From positions 1 to 31,980 of the forward strand of contig JAFAAS010000124.1 in the NCBI GenBank assembly GCA_023426435.1: 31,980 bases of DNA. The letters run 5' to 3'. Positions 1-6,937 of the stretch are shown piece by piece. Each line of letters begins with the position of its first letter. Position 1 is the stretch's first letter. The translations under genes were made by a program, and so were the position numbers. Source of the stretch: Verrucomicrobiota bacterium. Lineage in GTDB: Bacteria > Verrucomicrobiota > Verrucomicrobiia > Opitutales > Opitutaceae. Under the pieces are notes generated by a model, which did not search any database, was not told where the DNA came from, and saw only the letters and a list, made by a program, of their open reading frames with translations.

Positions 1-50
1 CGACGATCGGCCGCGGACGCACACGTGGATGTCGAACCAGCCTTCGGCTA

Positions 51-75
51 GACTTCGCTGCGCTCAGAATGACAG
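51..75. repeat. Fragment of a dispersed repeat (GACTTCGCTGCGCTCAG type)
   Basis: This sequence type (CTTCGCTGCGCTCAGAATGA) recurs between genes in many bacterial genomes, by my recollection. The 122 bp before the patatin stop hold nothing else that I can name. Confidence 0.35.
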
Positions 76-122
76 CCATCATTTGGCATTCGAATTCCTA
101 ACGTTACTTGCGGGACAGGACA

Positions 123-2747
123 CTAGCCGGCCATGGCGAAGTCGGCGGGAGGGGCGACGCGGGCGATTGTGGGCGGGGTCATTTGTGAAGGGCTCCAGGT
201 GGCGCGGTCGGTTTTGTTCGTGACGGATGGTGGAGTGAAGAGCTCGGTGCCGATGTGTTCGCCGAGCTTCCGGTAGCTTTCCCACTGGGCTTCGTCGAAA
301 TACTGGTCGGTCGTCGGTTCCTGCGGGAAGAGCGGGTGCGTGCGGTGATACTGGATCACGTCGGCGGTTTCGTCGCCCATGAGGCTGGGCTTGATCAGGA
401 GCAGCCAGGAGAAGTCGTCGGTGTCCGTATAATGGATACGCGCGAGCAAGGCGTGACGGCGCGAACAGCGCATGCGGCGGTGCGGTGCATTATCTTCGTT
501 CCCGGAGGAATCGTCTTCGAGCGGAGTGAAGTCTTCGGGGACGCCGATGACGTCGAGCAGCGAAGGGTGCACGAGGTCTTCGAGCTTCGGCATGGGGAAG
601 CGGACGCCGGGATCGTCGGTGGCGGCGTCGGAGGCGCGACGCGCGACCTGGATTTCCGCGCGGAAATCGGTGCGGGCCTTGCGCACGAGATTGGCGAAGT
701 CGCCGAATTGATAGCCGGTGTCCTGGCCGGCATCGACGCAGATGATGAAAGGGACGCGGCGTCGAATGAGTTCGTAGCACGCGGTGTTTTCGAAATGGCC
801 GCCGTCGGAGAGATACCAATGGCGGCGGGCGGGTCCGTGGAAACGGGCGAAGCATTCGTTCATCAGGCAGGTTTGCACGGGGAGGAAACGGCTGAGGAGC
901 CGGCTGCCGATTTCGAGGAAGTTGGGCGTTGTGGTGATGCGGCCGTCGGGATCGATGCCGCTGTCCCACCAATAGCCGAGGCGAACGTTGGCGAGGCCGA
1001 GCAGGAAGCTCAGGCCGAAGGACGTGGTGGCGCCGGTGCCGGTGGTGAAGGCGGCGCCGGAGACGGCGACCCAGCGGCCCAGTGCGAGTGCTTCGACGTG
1101 TTGGACGGGGGATTTGTTGGAGTCTGGGAGGTTTTCGCAGAGGGCATGAAAGCGTTTGGTGCCGCAGTCCACGGGAGTGATGGCGCGGCGGTGCGAATCC
1201 CAGAGCGCCTGCAAACGCGGACGCGGCGCGTCGGTGCGCGCGGCGGTCCAGAGCGCGTGCGAGTCGTGTCCGACGGAAAGTCCGCAAGGGCCGACGGCCA
1301 TGGCGAGGCCCTTGCGATCGCGGCGCTCGATCTGGGTTTTGCCGGAGACGGTTTCGTTGACGGTGACGTTGATGAAATGAAGCGGGCCGCCGCGCCGGTG
1401 CGGGGCGTAGTCGTCGAGCGTGATGTCGTCGCCCGGCAGGAGGTCGGTCATATCGAAATTCTTGTGACGGCGGCGGTGGGGATTGCTGGCGCCGAGGTAG
1501 GCGCGGGATAGCCGGGCGGTGTAGATCTGCTGCATCGAAGAGAGATTCACGAAGCCGAAGCCGCGGCTGAAAATCCAGGAAGCGGCGAAGGCGATGACGA
1601 CGATGAGGAAGAGATTCCAGACGCCGGTCATCGGGTGGAATTTCTCGTCGTCGGAGGCGTTGAGCCATTCCCAGCCGAAGCCGCAGCTGATCACGGAAAG
1701 CGCGAATACGATCAGCAGCAGCCAGGTGGTTGCGAGCAGGAGAGCAACGGCGCCGAGAGGAACGGAGAAGCGGAATTTGCCGGGCAGACGTTCGAGATAG
1801 ACGGCGATCTTCGAGCCGAAGCCGAAAAGAAGGGCGCCGCCGGACGTGAGCATCGCCCAGAGAGCGGGGAAGGAGAAATCGCGCGACCAGAGGAGGTAGG
1901 CAGATTGGCCCAGAGAATCGACGAGTGCGAAAAGGAAGAGAACGACCGTCGTGACCAGGCCGACCATGAAGCTGCGAGAGAGGAAGCCTTGGGAGCGACC
2001 GATGAATTCGTTGTCGGTCATGGCGCGAAACTGGGTTTGGAAAAGTCCGCGGAAGCGGCGCACGAGGGACATCAAAGGCGTGGCTTGCGTGAGCCAGTAA
2101 ACGGTGCCGCTGGGCACCATGAGCAAGGCGAAGGAAATGGCAGGGAGGATGAACCACGGACTGGGCCAGAAATCGCCGATGCGGCGCTGCCAGAAAAAAC
2201 GTTCGAGGGAAATCCATTCGGCGGCGGTGGGACTCCAGTTGGACAAGTCGGCGCGGAAGAGCGCGGCGAGACCGAGCATCAAAAAGCCGAACGTGAGAAG
2301 CACGACGTGCAACGTGGCCCAGTTGCGGAGCGCGACGGCGGCGGCCTGCCAGGTGTCGCCGGCGCCGTTGGGGGAGAGGAAGCGGCCGTTTTCGCGGAGC
2401 CAGTTGACGGACCACGAGTGGTTGTTGGCGAGTTCGGCTTCGACCTTGTCCGGGGTCGCATCGTCGCGTGAAAACGCCGCGCCCAGGAAAGCGCCGAAGT
2501 ATCCGCCGCCGGATACGGACGAGAGGTAGTCGATGCGGCGAACGAGTTTTTGGCGGGCGAGCGCCTGGAAGATGCCGAGGCAGAAGGTGGCGCTGCGGAT
2601 GCCGCCGCCGGAAAGAGCGACGCCGACGCGCGGGGCGTGGGGATCGATTTGGTTGACGGTGCGGCGCGTGGCGATCTCGGCCGATTCGGCGTTTTTGAGG
2701 TCGTTGGGATACTTGGCGTCGGCGGCGAAAATGATCGGCGTGTGCAT
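123..2747 (-). CDS. Patatin-like phospholipase with inserted membrane domain
   Basis: An 874-residue protein that probably hydrolyses acyl chains from lipids at the inner membrane. Seen: a patatin oxyanion loop GGGIRS at residues 47-52; a nucleophile motif S-V-S-G-G with Ser79 (the usual first Gly of GxSxG is Ser); and a DGG motif with Asp648 as the probable dyad partner. Between them, about six hydrophobic segments lie near residues 143-163, 197-220, 258-280, 292-312, 330-355 and 375-395, so the catalytic fold is split by a membrane region. Simple patatins are about 300-400 residues. It is the last gene of a five-gene minus-strand run, 53 bp after a diheme cytochrome, which suggests that lipid release and haem chemistry are linked. 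No signal peptide is seen, so the N-terminal catalytic half is probably cytoplasmic. The ATG at 2747 gives the conserved start region; no clear Shine-Dalgarno site precedes it. The family call is firm; the substrate is unknown. Confidence 0.88.
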   Translation of the reverse strand: MHTPIIFAADAKYPNDLKNAESAEIATRRTVNQIDPHAPRVGVALSGGGIRSATFCLGIFQALARQKLVRRIDYLSSVSGGGYFGAFLGAAFSRDDATPDKVEAELANNHSWSVNWLRENGRFLSPNGAGDTWQAAAVALRNWATLHVVLLTFGFLMLGLAALFRADLSNWSPTAAEWISLERFFWQRRIGDFWPSPWFILPAISFALLMVPSGTVYWLTQATPLMSLVRRFRGLFQTQFRAMTDNEFIGRSQGFLSRSFMVGLVTTVVLFLFALVDSLGQSAYLLWSRDFSFPALWAMLTSGGALLFGFGSKIAVYLERLPGKFRFSVPLGAVALLLATTWLLLIVFALSVISCGFGWEWLNASDDEKFHPMTGVWNLFLIVVIAFAASWIFSRGFGFVNLSSMQQIYTARLSRAYLGASNPHRRRHKNFDMTDLLPGDDITLDDYAPHRRGGPLHFINVTVNETVSGKTQIERRDRKGLAMAVGPCGLSVGHDSHALWTAARTDAPRPRLQALWDSHRRAITPVDCGTKRFHALCENLPDSNKSPVQHVEALALGRWVAVSGAAFTTGTGATTSFGLSFLLGLANVRLGYWWDSGIDPDGRITTTPNFLEIGSRLLSRFLPVQTCLMNECFARFHGPARRHWYLSDGGHFENTACYELIRRRVPFIICVDAGQDTGYQFGDFANLVRKARTDFRAEIQVARRASDAATDDPGVRFPMPKLEDLVHPSLLDVIGVPEDFTPLEDDSSGNEDNAPHRRMRCSRRHALLARIHYTDTDDFSWLLLIKPSLMGDETADVIQYHRTHPLFPQEPTTDQYFDEAQWESYRKLGEHIGTELFTPPSVTNKTDRATWSPSQMTPPTIARVAPPADFAMAG

Positions 2748-2800
2748 GGTGGTAGGCGGAGCCGGAGCGCGCGATGAGCGGGGGACGAAGGAGCCTCGTG

Positions 2801-4291
2801 TCAGAGGGTTTTCAGGTATTCGAGCAGGGCATTTTTTTCATCGGGAGGGAGTGTGGTGCCGTAGGTGTGGCCCTGGTTGCCGTTGCCGCGCTCGGTGGTG
2901 TCGTGTTTCCAGCCGTGACGCGCGATGTCGAAGCCGCGGGTGACGAAGCCGACGTTAACGGGGTCATAGACATCGTATCCGCGGTGGAATGACGTCGGGC
3001 GTTCGTGGGCGGGGTTGAGGAGGTCGCGGAGCGTGGGGACGGAGCCGTTGTGAAGATACGGCGCGCGGAGCCAGAGGCCGTCGAGCGGCGGCGATTGATA
3101 GCCGACGATGCGCACCATGTTGGGGCGATCGATGCCCATTTCCTTCACGCGGCGATTGGCTTCGTCGGCGGCGGCCTGGGTCCAAGTGTCGAGTCGTTCG
3201 CGATCGGTGCCGATTTCGTCGGGATCGACGGGCTTGTTGGTGAACTGGCCGCCGATCTCGTGGCAGGACGCGCAATGTTGCACGTAGAGAGGGCGGCCGC
3301 GGTCGGCGAGGGCTTTGTCGATGGAAAATGGATACGCGGGCGGCGGGAGTTCGCTGAGGAAGTCGTCGAGCTCGGCCATGCGCTGGACGAACCAATCGCG
3401 GCGCTTGAGCGACCAGTTGAGTTCGTCGAGCGGAACGGTGGCGTCGGGTGCGGTGCCGAGGCCGAGGGCGGAGTCGATGAGGACGGAGCGGACGGCGGGG
3501 GTGTCGCAGGACCAGTTGAGGTAGAGGCCGTCGCCCTTGCGGATTTTCAGGTTCCAAACGGAAGGGAAGTCGGCCTGGCCGGTGGTGTTGTCGACGGCCA
3601 TGCTCGTCATGAAATATTTCGTGAGATTCATGGGGTCGTCGCGACCGCGGCCCCAGTCGGGCCAGCCCGGGCGGTTCATCCACGCGAGTTGATCTTTCTG
3701 CCGGAGGAGCGCGCGGCGGGTGAGCGGGATGATGGCGAAGCGGTAGAGCTGGCGCTCGATGAAAGAAAGTTTCACCTCGCGATCGATCTCGGCGAGCAGC
3801 GTGGAGGCGTTGAAGCGCGGGTCTTCGCCGCAGGCGATGAGGAAGCGGAGCAGCGCCTGGATATCGGTGGTGTGGGAAGGCGCGGCGACGACGACCTGCG
3901 GCGTGTCGTCTTCGCTGCGGCGCCAGGTGCCGGTGTGGCAGATGGCGCAATTGTTGGCGACGCGAGGGAAGCCGATGACGCGTTTGGTGAAACCGGAAGG
4001 GAACTCGCGACCCTCTTCCCAAACGAGGCCGAAGGATTTGTAGCCGCCCGGGCCGGGGAGGTGTTCGGGAAACACGCGCGGGAGCACGAGCCAGACGTAG
4101 TAAGGAATGCCGCGTGTATTCTCTGCGCCGATACTGCCGTATTTGAAACGCTCGCTTTGGTCGGCCCATTGCGGCTCGGGTTCTTCGCGGAAGAAATAGC
4201 GCCAGCTGAACCACGCGACGAATACGCCCAACGCGAGCAGCACGGCGGCGGCGAGGAGGAGTTTTCGTTTCGTGCGGGGGGAGAGGGGCAT
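2801..4291 (-). CDS. Membrane-anchored diheme cytochrome c peroxidase-like protein
   Basis: A 496-residue c-type cytochrome with one N-terminal membrane helix (about residues 10-30) and a periplasmic part. Two haem-attachment motifs are seen, CAICH at 115-119 and CASCH at 340-344, and the conserved block GLWLRAPYLHNGSVPTL at 405-421. This is the pattern of the diheme cytochrome c peroxidase-like family (CcpA/MauG relatives). Whether it reduces peroxide or oxidises an organic substrate cannot be told from sequence. The open frame runs upstream to 4327, but those codons lie in an inverted repeat, so I start at the ATG at 4291, directly before the basic n-region and helix. It follows a longer paralogue by 87 bp, and their C-terminal halves are close copies. 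A patatin gene follows. Confidence 0.86.
   Translation of the reverse strand: MPLSPRTKRKLLLAAAVLLALGVFVAWFSWRYFFREEPEPQWADQSERFKYGSIGAENTRGIPYYVWLVLPRVFPEHLPGPGGYKSFGLVWEEGREFPSGFTKRVIGFPRVANNCAICHTGTWRRSEDDTPQVVVAAPSHTTDIQALLRFLIACGEDPRFNASTLLAEIDREVKLSFIERQLYRFAIIPLTRRALLRQKDQLAWMNRPGWPDWGRGRDDPMNLTKYFMTSMAVDNTTGQADFPSVWNLKIRKGDGLYLNWSCDTPAVRSVLIDSALGLGTAPDATVPLDELNWSLKRRDWFVQRMAELDDFLSELPPPAYPFSIDKALADRGRPLYVQHCASCHEIGGQFTNKPVDPDEIGTDRERLDTWTQAAADEANRRVKEMGIDRPNMVRIVGYQSPPLDGLWLRAPYLHNGSVPTLRDLLNPAHERPTSFHRGYDVYDPVNVGFVTRGFDIARHGWKHDTTERGNGNQGHTYGTTLPPDEKNALLEYLKTL
3001..3092 (-). repeat. Direct repeat shared by the two diheme cytochrome genes
   Basis: Positions 3001-3092 and 4591-4682 are co-linear with a constant offset of 1590 bp and only about seven to eight mismatches in 92 bp. 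They encode the GLWLRAPYLHNGSVPTL region of both proteins. Similarity continues more weakly along both C-terminal halves, so the genes arose by tandem duplication, and this block has either been kept by selection or homogenised by gene conversion. Confidence 0.8.
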
Positions 4292-4300
4292 GGCTTTTTT

Positions 4301-4381
4301 TAACCACGGATGGACACGGAGGGACACGGATCAGAGGGAGTTTGAGAAGTGTCCGCGTTCATCTGTGTTCACCCGTGGTTA
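4301..4381. repeat. Inverted-repeat element, CACGGATGGA type
   Basis: An imperfect inverted repeat of about 81 bp between two cytochrome genes. The left arm starts TAACCACGGATGGACACGGA and contains three 10-bp units of the form CACGGANGGA; the right arm is the near reverse complement ending CCGTGGTTA. The outer 9 bases pair exactly (4301-4309 with 4373-4381). The right arm supplies the TAA stop of the longer cytochrome gene. Resembles scattered non-coding palindromes found in many copies in some Verrucomicrobiota-like genomes (from memory, unchecked). Confidence 0.75.
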
Positions 4382-6301
4382 AAATGTTTTCAGGTGTTCG
4401 ATGAGGGCGTCTTTGTCGGCGGGGGAGAGGTCGGTGCCGTAGGCGGGGCCCTCGTGGCCGAAGTTGCCGTTGCCCGGGAGCGCGGTGTCGAAATGGAAGT
4501 AGCGGCGGGCCCCTTCGGCGGGGACGTTGCTGAGAAAGCCGACGTTCGATGGATCGTAAACGTCGTATCCACGATAGAAGGACGCGGGACGCTCGCGGGC
4601 GGGGTTGAGGAGATCGCGGAGCGTGGGGACGGAGCCGTTGTGAAGATAGGGTGCGCGGAGCCAGAGACCGTCGAGCGGCTGGTTGGCGTAGCCGTTGGTT
4701 TTGCGGAAGTGGCGGAAGCGTTCCTCGGGGTAGGCGGCGTAGAGGAGGTTTTGGTTGGCGGCGAGCTCGGGCGTGTAGGAGTCGAGGCGATGGCGGTCGG
4801 TGCGGATCTCGTCGATGGGTGTGACGCGGCCGACGAGTTCGCCGGTGAAGTCGCGGCCGCTGCGGCCGTGGCAGCCGGCGCAGAGTTGCGCGTAGATCGG
4901 AGCGCCGCGTTGGGCGAGAGTTTGATCTATCGGGTAAGGGTAGACGGGCGGTTGGGCGTCGTGGAGCCATGTTTCCATTTTCTTCATGGACGCGCGGTCG
5001 AGCGTGGGAGGAATCGCGCCGGTGCCGAAGGCGGCGCTGCGGTTGCGTTCCTCGACGGACGTGTTGTTGCCGTCCCAGTGGAGTGCCATGCCGTGACGCG
5101 GGCCTTGATTCCAGACGGAGGGAAGGTCGCAGTTTCCGACCCACTCGCGCTCGGGAAGTTTTTCCATCGGAAAGTTCAACAGGACCTTGGGCGGGTTGAA
5201 CGTATCCACGCGGCCAGGACCGGCGTCGGGTTCGCGGTCCATGAATTTGAAGCGGTCGCGGAGGAAGAGCAGCCGGCGGCGGCCGAGGTCGATGGCGAGG
5301 TGGCGGAGGATTTGGCGGTTGATGAAATCGTCGCGAATGCCGAAGCGTTCCATTTCGGCCATGATGCGTTCGGGGGTGAACTTCTCGCTCGTGGCGGCGT
5401 TGAAGAGGAAGCGTTCGAAGGCTTGGAGATCGAGCGTGTTGGCGGGCATGCCGGTGATGATGCGCGGCGGGCTTTGGGGTGTGTCGCGCACCGTGCCGAC
5501 GTGGCAGGACGCGCAATTGAGAAAAACTCGGTCGATGCCCTGGACATTGCGCTTGGAGACGCCGACGGGCAGATCGGCGTCGCTGGGGCGAGACGGATCG
5601 AACACGAAGCCGAGCGAAGCGAGGCCTTGGGATGGCTCCGGGAGGAATTCGGGGAACATCGCGGGCAGCACTTTCCAGAGTGCGTAGGGGATGCCGGCGT
5701 CGCGTTCGCCGCCGGTGGAGCCGTATTTGAAGTGGTCTTCGAGGCTGGCGAAGGTGACGGGCTCGTCGCGGTTGAGCCGAACGGCGAAGTAGATGGCGAG
5801 GACGAGGAGGATCGCGGCGGCGAAGGCGAAGAGGCGGCGGGCGGTTTTGCGGGCGGGCTCGTATTGATAGCTGAGCGAGAACTTCAGGATCGGTCGGCGG
5901 CGTTGGCCGAGGTAAACCTGGCCGAGGTAGAGACCGGGGGCGACGAGGCGGATTTCGTCGCGGATGAAACGCGCGACGAGAGAGGTTTTCGAATAGTCGA
6001 TGACAATGCAGTCGCGTCCATCGAACCAGCTTTCGCCCGGGTAAACGTCGGCTTTGATCGCGGTGAAGCCGAACGGAGTGACGCGATTGCGAAGGCAGTG
6101 TTGGGTGGGATCGAAGACCTTTCCCTGCCAGAGAAACCAGCGGGTGAACCACGCGGTGACGTGGGCGAACCAGGAGCCGGAGCAAGCGATGGCGGCGCCG
6201 GTGGCTTCGCCCTCGGGGATCGGACCGGCGGGACTGGCGGCGAACAGGGTGTCGAGTTCGCTCGCGTTTCGCTTGAGGAGCTGGCGGGCGGTGAGCGGCA
6301 T
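4379..6301 (-). CDS. Diheme cytochrome c peroxidase-like protein fused to an uncharacterised N-terminal domain
   Basis: A 640-residue protein in three parts. Residues 1-150 match the stand-alone 188-residue protein encoded just upstream (shared blocks: AGPIPEG near 25-31, WQGKVF at 58-63, the DCIV-DY-KTSL block near 97-108, RDEIRL at 114-119). Residues 152-175 form a membrane helix. The rest is a diheme domain with CASCH at 263-267, CAGCH at 474-478 and the same C-terminal block as the next gene's product. With no signal peptide ahead of the first domain, that domain should be cytoplasmic and the haems periplasmic. The stop codon (TAA, 4379-4381) lies inside an inverted-repeat element. The gene follows the small gene by 69 bp. 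The cytochrome call is firm; the role of the N-terminal domain is unknown. Confidence 0.86.
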   Translation of the reverse strand: MPLTARQLLKRNASELDTLFAASPAGPIPEGEATGAAIACSGSWFAHVTAWFTRWFLWQGKVFDPTQHCLRNRVTPFGFTAIKADVYPGESWFDGRDCIVIDYSKTSLVARFIRDEIRLVAPGLYLGQVYLGQRRRPILKFSLSYQYEPARKTARRLFAFAAAILLVLAIYFAVRLNRDEPVTFASLEDHFKYGSTGGERDAGIPYALWKVLPAMFPEFLPEPSQGLASLGFVFDPSRPSDADLPVGVSKRNVQGIDRVFLNCASCHVGTVRDTPQSPPRIITGMPANTLDLQAFERFLFNAATSEKFTPERIMAEMERFGIRDDFINRQILRHLAIDLGRRRLLFLRDRFKFMDREPDAGPGRVDTFNPPKVLLNFPMEKLPEREWVGNCDLPSVWNQGPRHGMALHWDGNNTSVEERNRSAAFGTGAIPPTLDRASMKKMETWLHDAQPPVYPYPIDQTLAQRGAPIYAQLCAGCHGRSGRDFTGELVGRVTPIDEIRTDRHRLDSYTPELAANQNLLYAAYPEERFRHFRKTNGYANQPLDGLWLRAPYLHNGSVPTLRDLLNPARERPASFYRGYDVYDPSNVGFLSNVPAEGARRYFHFDTALPGNGNFGHEGPAYGTDLSPADKDALIEHLKTF

Positions 6302-6343
6302 GGGGCGGGGCGCGAGGTGGGGGAGTTTCGCGAGGCGGTGAGC

Positions 6344-6368
6344 GGCGCTCTCGGAGAGAGCGCCCTAC
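6344..6368 (-). repeat. REP-like hairpin with GTAG foot, copy 1
   Basis: On the minus strand: GTAG, then GGCGCTCTC, loop TCC, GAGAGCGCC. The 9-bp stem is perfect. It lies in the 69-bp gap between the 188-residue protein gene and the fused cytochrome gene and has no T tract, so it is not a typical terminator. Compare the element at 11196-11220. Confidence 0.6.
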
Positions 6369-6370
6369 CG

Positions 6371-6937
6371 CTACCGCGCCACGGGTGGGAACTTTAGCGC
6401 GAAGTCGACGAGGCGGGTTTTGCCCCACCAGACCTTGCCGAGGTAGAGGCGATGGGCGGCGTCGATCAGACGGATTTCGTCGCGTATTTTGCGGGCGAAG
6501 AGGGACGTCTTGGTGTAGTCGAGGACGATGCAGTCGCCGCCGTCGATCCAACTCGGCGTGTGGTAAACGCGAGCGACGATGGCGTGGGCGCCGGCGACGG
6601 TGATCTTGTTGACGAGCGTGGCGCCCTGTCCGTCGGGGTTTGGGGTGAAGACTTTTCCCTGCCAGGCGAGCGCGTGGACGAAGCGGGCGATGAGGCGGGC
6701 CCAGAATGTGCCGGGGAAGACGATCGCTTCGCCTTGGGCGTCGCCCTCGGGAATCGGGCCGGCGGGGCTGCGGCGGAAGAGGTCGTCGAGTTGGGATTGG
6801 GAGAGGCGTTTGAGTTGGGCGAAGGTGAGGGCAGCAGGTGAGGGGGCGCGAGTTGGGTCGATCGCAGGATTGGCTTCAGTGCGGGGCGTTTTGAGCCCGA
6901 TGGGGACGTCGGGCTCCACCTTGGAATGCGGGTTCAT
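6371..6937 (-). CDS. Uncharacterised protein, stand-alone copy of the domain fused to the neighbouring cytochrome
   Basis: A 188-residue protein with no signal peptide and no clear membrane helix. After a Pro-rich leader of about 38 residues it shows a conserved core: AGPIPEGDAQGEAI, WQGKVF, PSWIDGGDCIVLDYTKTSL, RDEIRLID and LYLGKVWWG. The same core forms the N-terminus of the next gene's product. Its ATG overlaps the TGA of the preceding cytochrome gene (ATGA at 6934-6937), so translation is probably coupled and this start is well supported. Many Trp, Tyr and charged beta-type segments suggest a compact beta-rich fold, perhaps lipocalin-like; that is a guess. I do not recognise a catalytic motif. 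The context suggests a partner of the diheme cytochromes, possibly binding a hydrophobic ligand. Confidence 0.8.
   Translation of the reverse strand: MNPHSKVEPDVPIGLKTPRTEANPAIDPTRAPSPAALTFAQLKRLSQSQLDDLFRRSPAGPIPEGDAQGEAIVFPGTFWARLIARFVHALAWQGKVFTPNPDGQGATLVNKITVAGAHAIVARVYHTPSWIDGGDCIVLDYTKTSLFARKIRDEIRLIDAAHRLYLGKVWWGKTRLVDFALKFPPVAR

Noticed and set aside
4349..6397. A 682-codon open frame on the plus strand opposite the fused cytochrome gene
   Set aside because: It is a mirror frame of a high-GC gene with clear haem motifs on the minus strand; its product is low-complexity Val/Gly/Glu/Ala and has no motif.
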